39,802 bases of DNA from SVQP01 sp045603085 (lineage in GTDB: Bacteria; Bacillota; Clostridia; Oscillospirales; CAG-272): positions 1 through 39,802 of the forward strand of contig JAZULL010000114.1 in the NCBI GenBank assembly GCA_045603085.1, read 5' to 3'. The position numbers were made by a program, and so were the translations under genes. The notes beneath the pieces were generated by a model that did not search any database, was not told the DNA's origin, and was given only the letters and a program-made list of their open reading frames with translations. Numbering within the stretch: position 1 is the stretch's first letter; every line of letters begins with the position of its first letter. Below, piece after piece: positions 1 through 8,826 of the stretch.

Positions 1-3000
1 GTGGTGTCGGTGTCGCCTGCGTCGGGCGCGGTGGTGCTCTCGCCCTGCTCGGGGGTCAGCCAATCGTATTCGGGCAGGGGGTCGGCCGTGGTGGCCGAGC
101 CTCTGTTAACGGTCAGCTTGCGGCGGCTGTAAACGGTCTGGCCGTCCAGCGTGTAGGACGCGATCAGCAAGAGCTCTTTGCCATCCTCACAATAGCCCTC
201 GTAAGCAGGAATTGTGACCTCAAAGGTGTGGGCGGCAAGGCCGTTGTTGTCCGCCGAGAACGCACCCACGCTCATGGCGGTACGGTCGGCGTACAGCACG
301 GTGTCGCCGCTCTGTACCGTGATGATCACGGTCAGGTCGGTCACGTCAGCGCCTGTGTCGTTGACCAGCTTGACAGGCACGCTGATCTTTTGTCCACGCT
401 TGACTGTCAGCTCATAATATTCGGTCACGATGCCAAGGTCGGCAAAGGCGTTCTTGAGCTGCTCCTTGATGTAGGGACGGATCTGCAGGCTCTGGGCACC
501 GGATACGTCGGGGGAGAGGATATCGCAGGTGATTCCCACGTGGTCAGGGAAGTCCGAGGCAAGGCCGCAGAAGAAGAGCAGGCCGGAATAGGCGCGCTGG
601 GCGCGGAAGGCCTCCATCTGCGCGGCCATGACGTCGGCGTAATAGGTCAATCTTTGCTCGGGGGTGGCATCAGGCAGGTGTGATGCCCAAGTGCCTGCCG
701 TACCGCTCATGGGAATGCCGTCACGGCTGATCCAGAGCTCACCGTGCTCGTTGAGAATAAAGGGTTGATTGGGGTAGCTCTCACAGGTCCAGCCAATGTT
801 TGCCATGGTCAGCACCGGCTTGGAATATTTATCGCCTCCCATACCCGAAACGCCCTTTCCGGCGAGGAAGTAGGGGTGGCACTCGACCGGGGAGTCCTCG
901 AACACGGGAGGACGCCAGCCGTTGTCCCAGGTGCGGTTTTGCAGGTCATAGGCACGGCCGCGGCGGCAGATATCGTCGGTAAAGGTCGTACCCGTAGCCT
1001 CGTTTTGTGCATCAAACATAAACAGCGAGGCGTGGTTGGCGCGCAGGTCGATCCAGCGGTAGATCTCGGGCATGATCGAGTCGATGGTACAGCCGTCCAT
1101 ATCTCCCCATTGGGGATATTCGTCAATGATCAGAAAGCCCATTTCATCGGCCAGGTCAAACCAAAGCTCGTTGGCGTTGCCAAGGTGGGTGCGGAAGCAG
1201 AACCAGTTGACGGATTTGTATTCGCTGTAAAGCTTGCGAACCCAATCCTCTTGCCAGGGGGTGGTGCCGCAAAGGGGATCGTCGTAGTAGCGCTCGATGG
1301 CCACGTTGGTGCCACGCAGGTACAACAGCTCGCCGTTGAGCGTATAGTATTTGGTCTGGGGATCGTAGCCAATGGTGCGCATGCCGATGCGAGCGGTGTA
1401 GGTGTCGCCCGAGGTGCGGACCTCGACGCGGTAGAGGTAGGGGGTGTCTGGTGTCCAGCATTTCTCACGCGTCCAGCCCTCAAGCGCGATATCCTCGATC
1501 AGGATCGCGTCGTTCTCGCCTGCCTTGACCTTGACGCCCTTTTTAACGTACTCGGCCACCTTGACCTCGGACATGGTGGGCTTGCCGTCCCGGAAAACGC
1601 CAAGCTCATAGACCGTGACCGTGACGTCGGTGGTGGCGGCGGCGTGTGCGCTCAGCGTGACCCGGACGTCCAGCGTACCGTGATCCACGTCGGGATTGGT
1701 CTGGATCTTGGCCACGGTGGGATCGGCGTTGAAGATCAGCTCGACCGCGCCGGTGATGCCGGGCAGGTCGTAGCGCGATTCGCCGTCGTAAAGAACGTGA
1801 GCGCCGTCATCGCGGTTGCTGAACTGCTCGGAGAAATCGCCCAGCATGATCACGATCTCGTTCTCGCCCTTATGCAAAAGGCCTGTCAGATCGCTGTAGG
1901 AAGCGGAGTAGTTGTATGCATAGGTGTCAACCAGCGTGCCGTTGACGTAAATGTGTCTGCCGTATTGTGCCTGCTCGATATACAGCGTGACGTTGCCGTC
2001 AGGCTGGCTGTCCAGCACAACCGTCTTTTTATACCATGCCTTGTGGCCGGCGCTCTCGCCCATATCCATGGCGGCCGAGCTCCAAAGACCGGGCACGGGA
2101 ATGGCGCTGACAAAGCCAAGCGCGGGGACGCTCCCATCCACCGACCAGGTACTGAACGCCTGAGCGTCAAACGACCATACGCCGTTCAGATCAACCGTCA
2201 GTCGCTCGCCTGCGGCGGGCAGGGAGGAAACGTGTACCGATTCGACCTCGGGGACGCGATTGACGGCGGCGTAGCCTACCGAGAGCGTACCCCGGGTGCA
2301 GGTCAGGGTGATCAGGTCGCCCGGCTTGAAATCATCGGCGGAAAGACTTTGCACCGAGTAGGTGCGAAGTGCGGTCGCGTCAAGTGTGGCGGTGGCGATC
2401 TGCTTGCCGTTCAGGGTGAATTCCACCGTCGCACCCTCGCCGCTGTGCGAGAGCGTCAGCACGTTATAGACCGGCTGTCCGTCCGGCACGGTAAAGCTCA
2501 GCGATTGGCCGGTGGTCAGCGTAACGGCCTTGCCGTAGGGGGCCATGATGTCGGATTCGACAGATCCGTTCATCTTGTCTGCGGGGACGGTGTTGGCAGG
2601 GGCGGCGTCAGAGGTGACATTGTTTTCAAAGCACAGCCACATCTTGTCAAGGTTGCAGTCCACGTTGGGTCGGAGAACGATATCCGAGCCTTGGGGAACG
2701 TAGAACACGGGGGAGGTGGCGGTGTAGGATGCCGAGGAATCCATGGTCCAGGAATTGGAGGTCGAGAAGGGGATTGCAGGGAAGGCGCGCAGCTCGGTTT
2801 CGCCGGGATAGCGAACCCAGATGTTGATGGTGTTGGTGTTGGGCGAGGCGTAGGCAAGCTTGATGCAGTTGGCCTCGGCTACGTTTTCAAACAGAAAATA
2901 CTTGCCTCCCGTTCCGCCTGCCACCTTGCCGCCCGATGCGGCCGCATCGGCCTGCACGTTGGGCTGGGCCGGGGTGCTCAGGTCAAGCGTGGTATAAACG

Positions 3001-3767
3001 GCTGCGTCCTCACACTCAAAGCTGGCCTTTACGGGCACTGAGAAGGTTGCGCCAAGCGTGGCGTCGCTTTGGGCGGTAAAGGTATATTTGTTATTCTGCA
3101 TTTGGTCGGTCACATCCTTTCCGTTGTAAGACAGGCTTTGGAGCAGGCCGCCGTCGGGAATGGCAGTCGCTGTGATCTCGGTGCCCACCTTGACAAACCC
3201 GGATCGGGAAAGAGAGAGCGTGCCGTTGGTGACGTCTGCGGCGGCGATGACCACGTAGTCATCGGTGTTGTGCTGGGCAGAAAGCGTGCCGTATACCTCC
3301 AGCTCATAGATTGAAAAGCCGTATTGCGGGAGCGCGCGAGAGATCTCGCGGATGCGGACAAAGCGCCCGGTGGCGTCAATCGAGGTGGATTTTTCGCCGG
3401 CCGCCGAGGTGGTTTCGGTGGCGGCGGTGGTAAAGGTCTGGCCGTCGTCGGATACCTCAATGGCGTATTTGGAGGCGTGTGCGGCCTCCCAGGTGATGCT
3501 GACGCCGCTGATATCGTAGCGGTTGCCAAGGTCAAGGATCAGCCAGGTGTCGTGCTGACAGCCCGGGCCTGCCGCAAAGCGCGAGCCCGTGTTGCCATCC
3601 AGCGCAAGACCCGGACCCAGCGCGTCCGACTCCTGATGGCAGGCAATGGCGCGCTTGCCCATGGCCACGTTGGGGTCTGCCGCCGCTACCATGGGGGTCA
3701 GAAGCGGCAAAAGCAGGGTGATTGCCAAAAGGCAGGTCAGTATCAGTCTTGATTTCGAGCGGGTCAT
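1..3767 (-). CDS. Secreted multidomain glycoside hydrolase family 2 protein (C-terminus off the window)
   Basis: An open frame of 1255 codons runs from ATG at 3767 to the left edge with no stop. A purine-rich RBS (AGAGGAGA) precedes the ATG. A signal peptide covers residues 1-29 (hydrophobic core, then Ala-Ala-Ala-Asp). Domains in order: a discoidin/F5-8C domain (about 35-160), a CBM6/35-like carbohydrate-binding region beginning FECEDAA (about 250-382), the GH2 jelly-roll domain starting DLNGVWSF (about 525-690), an Ig-like domain, the GH2 TIM barrel (about 815-1110), and another Ig-like stretch. The last visible residues are Thr/Glu/Asp-rich, like the linkers before the anchors of two other secreted proteins here. 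The acid/base candidate is E923 in DAQNEATG; the nucleophile candidate is E1007 in PFILNEHGE. The Arg-Thr-His-Leu and IIDE motifs also fit GH2. Substrate (beta-galactoside, glucuronide, mannoside) cannot be told. The family call is firm; the C-terminal anchor is inferred. Confidence 0.88.
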   Translation of the reverse strand, partial: MTRSKSRLILTCLLAITLLLPLLTPMVAAADPNVAMGKRAIACHQESDALGPGLALDGNTGSRFAAGPGCQHDTWLILDLGNRYDISGVSITWEAAHASKYAIEVSDDGQTFTTAATETTSAAGEKSTSIDATGRFVRIREISRALPQYGFSIYELEVYGTLSAQHNTDDYVVIAAADVTNGTLSLSRSGFVKVGTEITATAIPDGGLLQSLSYNGKDVTDQMQNNKYTFTAQSDATLGATFSVPVKASFECEDAAVYTTLDLSTPAQPNVQADAAASGGKVAGGTGGKYFLFENVAEANCIKLAYASPNTNTINIWVRYPGETELRAFPAIPFSTSNSWTMDSSASYTATSPVFYVPQGSDIVLRPNVDCNLDKMWLCFENNVTSDAAPANTVPADKMNGSVESDIMAPYGKAVTLTTGQSLSFTVPDGQPVYNVLTLSHSGEGATVEFTLNGKQIATATLDATALRTYSVQSLSADDFKPGDLITLTCTRGTLSVGYAAVNRVPEVESVHVSSLPAAGERLTVDLNGVWSFDAQAFSTWSVDGSVPALGFVSAIPVPGLWSSAAMDMGESAGHKAWYKKTVVLDSQPDGNVTLYIEQAQYGRHIYVNGTLVDTYAYNYSASYSDLTGLLHKGENEIVIMLGDFSEQFSNRDDGAHVLYDGESRYDLPGITGAVELIFNADPTVAKIQTNPDVDHGTLDVRVTLSAHAAATTDVTVTVYELGVFRDGKPTMSEVKVAEYVKKGVKVKAGENDAILIEDIALEGWTREKCWTPDTPYLYRVEVRTSGDTYTARIGMRTIGYDPQTKYYTLNGELLYLRGTNVAIERYYDDPLCGTTPWQEDWVRKLYSEYKSVNWFCFRTHLGNANELWFDLADEMGFLIIDEYPQWGDMDGCTIDSIMPEIYRWIDLRANHASLFMFDAQNEATGTTFTDDICRRGRAYDLQNRTWDNGWRPPVFEDSPVECHPYFLAGKGVSGMGGDKYSKPVLTMANIGWTCESYPNQPFILNEHGELWISRDGIPMSGTAGTWASHLPDATPEQRLTYYADVMAAQMEAFRAQRAYSGLLFFCGLASDFPDHVGITCDILSPDVSGAQSLQIRPYIKEQLKNAFADLGIVTEYYELTVKRGQKISVPVKLVNDTGADVTDLTVIITVQSGDTVLYADRTAMSVGAFSADNNGLAAHTFEVTIPAYEGYCEDGKELLLIASYTLDGQTVYSRRKLTVNRGSATTADPLPEYDWLTPEQGESTTAPDAGDTDT

Positions 3768-3801
3768 AGCGAAAATCTCCTCTCATATATATTCTGATTT
3801 C

Positions 3802-3807
3802 AGTATA
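3802..3807 (-). promoter_or_regulatory. Putative -10 box for the GH2 gene
   Basis: TATACT on the minus strand lies 35 bases upstream of the GH2 start codon. No good -35 hexamer is seen at 16-18 bp, so either the promoter is weak or activator-dependent, or the call is wrong. Confidence 0.35.
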
Positions 3808-3870
3808 GCACAACAGACCCCCAAAAAGGTGAACATTCTATGAATGTCCCTGCCAAAAATACATTTGGCA

Positions 3871-3899
3871 TTGCAAAACAGAGAGAGCGGTGTTATAAT
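3871..3899 (+). promoter_or_regulatory. Sigma-A promoter of the MATE gene
   Basis: TTGCAA (3871-3876), a 17-bp spacer and TATAAT (3894-3899). The GTG start follows 33 bases downstream. It lies divergent to the GH2 gene. Confidence 0.7.
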
Positions 3900-3931
3900 A
3901 AAAGGTAGTTTACCGAAGGAAGGTTACAAAC

Positions 3932-5302
3932 GTGAGCACCAAGACCTTGAGAAAGGATTTCACACAAGGGAATATTGCCAAGCAGCTGCTGCTGTTTTCG
4001 TTGCCGTTTATGGCGTCCAACGCCATGCAGGTGCTGTACAGCACCATCGATATGATCATCGTGGGCGAGTTTGTGGGTACGCCGGGACTGAGTGCTGTGT
4101 CGCAGTCCTCGCAGATCGTCAATTTCGCCACCATGGTCTGCCTTGGCTTTTCCAACGCAGGGCAGGTACTGATCGCGCAGGCTCTGGGCGCGGGTAAGAA
4201 GCGCGAGATGAGCCGCATCATGGGCACGCTGTTCGGCTTTGTGCTGGCACTCTCGCTGGTGCTCTCGGGCATCATTCTGCTGTGCCGCACACCCATCCTG
4301 GTTGCCATGAAGATCCCCTCTGAGTCCTACGACATGGCCATGCAGTATCTGGTCATCTGCGCGCTGGGCTTGATCTTTACGGCAGGATATAACATGGTGT
4401 CCGCCGTGCTTCGCGGCATGGGTGACGCCAAGCGTCCGTTTTTGTTCATCGGTATTGCCTCGGCGGTCAATCTGGTGCTGGACCTTTTGTTCACCGGCCT
4501 TTTGGGCTGGGGCGTTGCGGGCGCGGCGTTGGCTACCGTTATCGGCCAGGGTGCCTCGTTTATCTTTTCGCTGTTCTATCTGTACCGCAAGCGCGAGGCC
4601 TTCGGCTTTGATTTTGCCAAGGAGAATTTTATCCCCAACTGGAAATACGTCGGCATGATCGTCAAGCAGGGCGTCCCCATGGCCATTCAGTCGGGCTGTA
4701 TCAATCTGTCCATGCTGGTGGTCAACGCGCAGATCAACAGCATCAGCGTCGAGGCGTCGGCCACCTTTGGCGTGGGCGTACGCATTGACGATATTGTCAA
4801 TAAGATATCGCAGGGCATTCAGTATGCCGCCATGCCCATGATCGGCCAGAACATCGGTGCAGGCGACCGGAAGAGAGCCAAGCAGGTGGTGTATTGGGCG
4901 TGGGTGTATTCGTTTGCGCTGACCGTATTCTTCCTTGTTTTGTACGTCACGCTCGGCAAGCAGCTGTTCATGCTGTTCTCGGACGACCCTGCCGTGCATG
5001 CCATGTCCGCCACCTTTATCATGGCTATTTTGTGGATGTTCCCGGCCTTTGCGGTCATGCGCGGAAGCGGCGCGTTTATTCAGGGACTGGGGCATGCCAA
5101 GCTTTGTATGGTGCTGGCGCTTTTGGACGGCGTGGTGCTTCGCATCGGCCTTTCCTGGCTGTTTGGCATTGCATTTGGCTGGGGCTTTTACGGCTTTGTG
5201 CTGGGCTACGGTCTTGCCCCCTATGGCTATGCCATTCCCAGTCTTATCTATTTCCTCTCGGGCATCTGGAAAAAGCGCAGAACGTTGGCACAGGAGATGT
5301 AA
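3932..5302 (+). CDS. MATE family multidrug/toxin efflux transporter
   Basis: 456 residues, the normal MATE length, with twelve hydrophobic segments in two halves of six. It is expected to export small cationic or toxic compounds in exchange for Na+ or H+ across the cytoplasmic membrane. Family signs are the N-terminal GNIAKQLLLFSLPFM segment followed by the first helices with STIDMIIVGEFVG, and the related second-half segment beginning KQGVPMAIQSG. The start is GTG at 3932, chosen because GAAGGAAGG ends eight bases upstream. It is monocistronic: its own promoter lies upstream and a strong terminator seven bases after the stop. The substrate cannot be predicted. Confidence 0.92.
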   Translation: MSTKTLRKDFTQGNIAKQLLLFSLPFMASNAMQVLYSTIDMIIVGEFVGTPGLSAVSQSSQIVNFATMVCLGFSNAGQVLIAQALGAGKKREMSRIMGTLFGFVLALSLVLSGIILLCRTPILVAMKIPSESYDMAMQYLVICALGLIFTAGYNMVSAVLRGMGDAKRPFLFIGIASAVNLVLDLLFTGLLGWGVAGAALATVIGQGASFIFSLFYLYRKREAFGFDFAKENFIPNWKYVGMIVKQGVPMAIQSGCINLSMLVVNAQINSISVEASATFGVGVRIDDIVNKISQGIQYAAMPMIGQNIGAGDRKRAKQVVYWAWVYSFALTVFFLVLYVTLGKQLFMLFSDDPAVHAMSATFIMAILWMFPAFAVMRGSGAFIQGLGHAKLCMVLALLDGVVLRIGLSWLFGIAFGWGFYGFVLGYGLAPYGYAIPSLIYFLSGIWKKRRTLAQEM

Positions 5303-5309
5303 TACTTGC

Positions 5310-5342
5310 AAAAAACAACCGCGGATACCGCGGTTGTTTTTT
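5310..5342 (+). terminator. Rho-independent terminator after MATE
   Basis: A perfect 15-bp inverted repeat (arm AAAAAACAACCGCGG) with an ATA loop and a T6 tail. The symmetrical A/T flanks let it work for the converging minus-strand gene as well. The same stem recurs at 8827-8860. Confidence 0.92.
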
Positions 5343-5374
5343 CGTGCGATTGAGGATTGTTTTAGCACATCTGT

Positions 5375-5977
5375 TCAAGCATTCTCATAATAAATATTTT
5401 CCCTTCCACATCCGGGGCACCGGTCAAATTCCTTTGGGATCAGATCACCGCAGCAGGGGCAAATGTTTCGGAGTCCCGGAGTCAAATGGATGGGATACGC
5501 AAGTCCGGGCAAATAAATCAGCTTGTCCCCAACCTCCAGCACCTCCTCATAACGTGCATTGACCTCGACGTTGCGTGTCGTGCCGTTTGGGAACCGCACC
5601 GTGACCACAAGCACGATGCCATCCATGAATGACGAGGAAAGGATTATCCATCCTTTATTGCTTTTGACATGCTTGACTATGGCGGTCAGTTTGGTGATCG
5701 TCCCATGAAATCTTTTGAAATTATGCAACGGAGCAACAATGCGCCAAAATACGACAAAGAGTAGCACAGCACCGATCAAAGGGATTGCCACGTGCGTATA
5801 ACGGATGCACATATATACAGCTAAAGCTGAAACCGGCAAGCTCCAAAGCAGCCACTTGCCAAGGATGCGAAGTATTCGCTCTCTGCAGTATCTTCTCAAA
5901 GCAGGATACGCCTCAAGGGCGCGCCTTTTTGCAGATTTGTACGAATTCATTTCGGTGCTCCTTTTCTCTTTATTCAT
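5375..5977 (-). CDS. Two-helix membrane protein with C-terminal zinc ribbon, divergent to an ECF sigma factor
   Basis: 200 residues, no recognised family. Basic N-terminus, two membrane segments (about 38-60 and 65-86), then a soluble beta-rich region, and at the end CPCCG (C173, C176) with CPGCG (C187, C190), a four-cysteine zinc ribbon. The basic residues before the first helix suggest that both ends are cytoplasmic. Two starts compete: ATG 5977 with AAAGGAGG 12 bases away, and ATG 5950 (191 residues) with AAAAGGAG at the better spacing of 7. Its upstream region carries an ECF-type promoter almost identical to that of the sigma gene it diverges from, so it is probably a regulon member. Its function is unknown. 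Confidence 0.8.
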   Translation of the reverse strand: MNKEKRSTEMNSYKSAKRRALEAYPALRRYCRERILRILGKWLLWSLPVSALAVYMCIRYTHVAIPLIGAVLLFVVFWRIVAPLHNFKRFHGTITKLTAIVKHVKSNKGWIILSSSFMDGIVLVVTVRFPNGTTRNVEVNARYEEVLEVGDKLIYLPGLAYPIHLTPGLRNICPCCGDLIPKEFDRCPGCGRENIYYENA

Positions 5978-6021
5978 TGCTTGTATAAACCTCCTTTACA
6001 ACAATTCCTTCTTCGTAGTAT

Positions 6022-6051
6022 ATAGACGGCGTTTAGGCAAAACCTTGTAAA
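6022..6051 (-). promoter_or_regulatory. Putative ECF-sigma promoter for the zinc-ribbon membrane protein
   Basis: Read on the minus strand: TTTACAAGG (-35 region), then CGTCTAT (-10 region) at 6028-6022. Between them, TTTTG and AAACGC sit in the same places as in the sigma gene's promoter. Of 30 aligned positions about 25 match. The leader to ATG 5977 would be about 38 bases. Confidence 0.65.
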
Positions 6052-6092
6052 GATGCAAGATAAATGATTGGTTCGACGCTCTTCGGCTATAC

Positions 6093-6122
6093 TTGAAAAG
6101 CATATTACCGTTGTGGTATAAT
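6093..6122 (+). promoter_or_regulatory. Sigma-A promoter upstream of the ECF operon
   Basis: TTGAAA (6093-6098), an 18-bp spacer and TATAAT (6117-6122). It sits directly upstream of the ECF-type promoter, so basal and autoregulated starts would be in tandem. Confidence 0.65.
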
Positions 6123-6125
6123 ATT

Positions 6126-6155
6126 TTTACAACCTTTTGGAAAAACGCCGTCTAT
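6126..6155 (+). promoter_or_regulatory. Putative autoregulated ECF-sigma promoter
   Basis: TTTACAACC (6126-6134) followed by CGTCTAT (6149-6155). This matches the AAC / CGTC pattern known for many ECF sigma promoters in Firmicutes. The start codon lies 42 bases past the -10. The near copy on the other strand at 6022-6051 supports it. Confidence 0.68.
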
Positions 6156-6196
6156 GTAGATGAAGGGCCCCTGAAAACGACACAAGGAGGTGCAGT

Positions 6197-6784
6197 ATGG
6201 GAAATAAGAAATGCGAGAGCATGCTTCCCGACGAGCAGATCATTGAGCTGTATTTTGCCCGTGACGAGCGCGCGATCGCCGAGACCGACAAAAAATACTG
6301 TGAATATCTGCATACGGTAGCCTACAACATTTTAGCCAACGCGCAGGACGCAGACGAGTGCCTGCAGGACACGTATCTGAAAACGTGGAACTCCATCCCG
6401 CCCGAGCGGCCGCGCGTATTCCGCGCATTTTTGGCCAAGATCACGCGCAATCTCTCGCTTGATCGCTACGAGGCGGCCAAGAGGCTCAAGCGTGTGCCCA
6501 CAGAGTCTTGCACGCCGCTTGACGAGGTGCAGGATTTTCTGCCCGATCCCGGCGGCATTGAGCGCGACCTTGAGGCCGCGACCATTGCGCGTGTCATCGA
6601 GGACTATCTGGCAAGCACGACCGACCGCCGTATGTATATTTTCACCTCCCGTTATTTCTTCGCGCTGACTCTTCCGCAGATCGCAAAGCGATTGGGATGC
6701 AGTCAGTCCTTAGTCAGCAAGGAGCTGGCTGAGGTCAAGCGCGAGCTTCGACAAGCATTAGCAAAGGAGGGAATTTGTATATGA
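6197..6784 (+). CDS. ECF-type RNA polymerase sigma factor
   Basis: 195 residues, typical for ECF sigma factors. Sigma region 2 lies at about 20-95: core helix with QDADECLQDTYLKTWNSIP, followed by FRAFLAKITRNLSLDRY. Region 4 lies at about 130-190, with the helix-turn-helix LTLPQIAKRLGCSQSLVSKEL. AAGGAGGTG (from 6184) gives a strong RBS for ATG 6197. It overlaps the next gene by ATGA (6781-6784), so the two are translationally coupled, as usual for sigma and its anti-sigma. It probably directs transcription of its own operon and of the divergent gene from the paired CGTCTAT promoters. The inducing signal is unknown. Confidence 0.93.
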   Translation: MGNKKCESMLPDEQIIELYFARDERAIAETDKKYCEYLHTVAYNILANAQDADECLQDTYLKTWNSIPPERPRVFRAFLAKITRNLSLDRYEAAKRLKRVPTESCTPLDEVQDFLPDPGGIERDLEAATIARVIEDYLASTTDRRMYIFTSRYFFALTLPQIAKRLGCSQSLVSKELAEVKRELRQALAKEGICI

Positions 6785-8823
6785 CAAACGAACAAGTATT
6801 CAGAATCATCGGTCAGTTGGATGACGCGGTGCTGGAAAGATATCATGAGATCGATGCGCGTCTGGCGAGAAAGCAGGCGGCCAAGAAGCGCGGCCTGCGT
6901 GCTGTGACCATAGCGGCCTGCGCGGCGGTATTGGTGGGTGTGCTGGTGCCCGCGGCGGCGTATTGCCACCCCATCGGACGCGCGATCCTGCGCCGCGATT
7001 CCGAGGCGCTGACCGAGCTGTTGCTCGAAATTGACGGCTTTGCCCCCTGGCAGGAAAGGACGGCTGAGAAATTGGAGCAGATCTTGCCCGGGAATATTTG
7101 GGAAAAGCTGCAGACCACGCCGATCTTAGACGTATTGACCGATTCGCAGTATCCGATCTACGCCTTTAAGGGTGCACAGTTCGGGGCATATCTGCAAGAG
7201 CCCGTGCATCTGATATACGAGGTCAGCGACCCCGAGGGACGCCTGAACGTCGCACCGCAGATCGACGTGCGCGCCGAAAAATATCAGGACGATACGGCCG
7301 CGTCCAAGTTCAACATGGAAACCGAGAACGAAACCTATCAGCTCAGATACGCGTATTCGCAGGGTATGACGCTGACCCATCAGGCGGTGCACGTTTATCA
7401 GATGCACGGCAGTAAGGGCACGTACGTTGCGTATCTTGACGCGCAGAGCGGCGAGTGCATCTATTGGGAGACCCCCGAGAGAGCAGAGGTCATGCCCGAG
7501 GGCGGCGTGAGTGAGGACAGCATGATCTCGATTGCTTACGGCATGCTCAGAGAGCGCGTCCGCGACCCCGAGGCATACACGCTGGTCATTTGGGAATGGG
7601 GCGAGGACGGCACCTATACCGTGGAATACAGCAGACTGTTCCACAGCATCTATACACCGCAGACCAATACTTCTTTGAAGGTCGATCCTATGGATATGAC
7701 GCCTATGAGCTGTGACGGCATCAGGGTCACGTTTGACCGCGCAGGCAACGTCATTTGTTATGACGCGGGCTATCTGGGAGCTTTGCGCAATGCCGATCCC
7801 GAGATCCCCCCGGAGCTGTTTGCAGCCGCAATGGATTATGAATATACCTTGAAGAAGGATCTCTCCGGTGCTTCGAGCGGTGCTTTTTGCATTGTGATCA
7901 CCAAGGATGGCCGTCTTGCCATGGCAAGAGACATGCGCTACAAGCTTGGCAAGGACGAGGATTATGACTGCACCGCGAAATATCTGGCCTATCTGACCGA
8001 GGCCGACCCTGCGAAAGAGGGGTACGAGATCGTCTCGGACGGTAAGTTTGCAGGGCAGAGGGTGCAGATGTCCGTGAATTATTATTCTCCCGGAAGTAAT
8101 TATGAAAACAATCTGTTTGTTTATGAGTATGACGAGCGCGGCAACATGATCAGCGAGATCCAGTATCTGGACGGCGAGGAATTTTCACGCAGAAACTACA
8201 CGTATGACGAGCAGAACCGCTTGATCAAAGAAGAATTCTTGTATGACGGGGAACTCTATCAAGGCGGCTATTGGGTCTACGAATACGATCTTGCCGGCTT
8301 GATGATTCAAAAAACACATTACGACAAGCAAGATAAGCAGACCGCCCGGACGACGTATGAATACGATACGCAGGGCAGATGGATCTGCCAGAGAAGCGCT
8401 TCCAGTGTCATTACGCGCGCCTATGATGAAAACGGCAATTATGTGGAGATCGAGAGAGGTGCGACCGATTCCAAGGTGTGGAGTCATCGCGAGCTGATCT
8501 GTGACAAGGATGGCAATCTGATCAGGGAATTGTCGTATAAGGACGGGAAAGTGTACAGCGAGTACGTGCACCAATATAACAAGGATGGCAAGGAGATCAG
8601 ACGAGAGGTTTACGTAACCGATGAGCTGACCGGCGCTTGGGATTATGAGTACCGTGACGGAAAGCTTTACAGAACAGTGGTGTACGACGGCTCGGACAAG
8701 ATCACCGGTATCGAAACGTATGAGTACAACGAATTTGGCGAGTGTATTCTCACGGATTACAGAGATACCCGCGGCAAGATCATTCAAGCCACCACCTACG
8801 AATACGGTACGGTAGAAAATTAA
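6781..8823 (+). CDS. Probable anti-sigma factor with a large extracytoplasmic YD-repeat sensor region
   Basis: 680 residues. About 40 cytoplasmic residues, one membrane helix (about 41-61), then some 615 residues outside. This is the layout of Firmicutes ECF anti-sigma factors, but with a much longer outer part. From about residue 448 to the end it holds tandem YD-type repeats (YEYDERGNMI, YTYDEQNRLI, YEYDLAGLMI, YEYDTQGRWI, AYDENGNYV and weaker copies), as in Rhs/YD proteins and YwqK-like repeats. ATG 6781 is preferred because GGAGG ends ten bases upstream and it overlaps the sigma stop; a TTG at 6775 is only four bases from the RBS. The anti-sigma role rests on gene order and topology; no zinc-binding anti-sigma motif is visible. 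The ligand is unknown. Confidence 0.75.
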   Translation: MTNEQVFRIIGQLDDAVLERYHEIDARLARKQAAKKRGLRAVTIAACAAVLVGVLVPAAAYCHPIGRAILRRDSEALTELLLEIDGFAPWQERTAEKLEQILPGNIWEKLQTTPILDVLTDSQYPIYAFKGAQFGAYLQEPVHLIYEVSDPEGRLNVAPQIDVRAEKYQDDTAASKFNMETENETYQLRYAYSQGMTLTHQAVHVYQMHGSKGTYVAYLDAQSGECIYWETPERAEVMPEGGVSEDSMISIAYGMLRERVRDPEAYTLVIWEWGEDGTYTVEYSRLFHSIYTPQTNTSLKVDPMDMTPMSCDGIRVTFDRAGNVICYDAGYLGALRNADPEIPPELFAAAMDYEYTLKKDLSGASSGAFCIVITKDGRLAMARDMRYKLGKDEDYDCTAKYLAYLTEADPAKEGYEIVSDGKFAGQRVQMSVNYYSPGSNYENNLFVYEYDERGNMISEIQYLDGEEFSRRNYTYDEQNRLIKEEFLYDGELYQGGYWVYEYDLAGLMIQKTHYDKQDKQTARTTYEYDTQGRWICQRSASSVITRAYDENGNYVEIERGATDSKVWSHRELICDKDGNLIRELSYKDGKVYSEYVHQYNKDGKEIRREVYVTDELTGAWDYEYRDGKLYRTVVYDGSDKITGIETYEYNEFGECILTDYRDTRGKIIQATTYEYGTVEN

Positions 8824-8826
8824 AAC

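Noticed and set aside
744..3041. A 765-codon open frame on the plus strand
   Set aside because: It is the shadow of the minus-strand GH2 gene; its translation has no domain pattern, whereas the minus strand shows signal peptide, discoidin and GH2 motifs.
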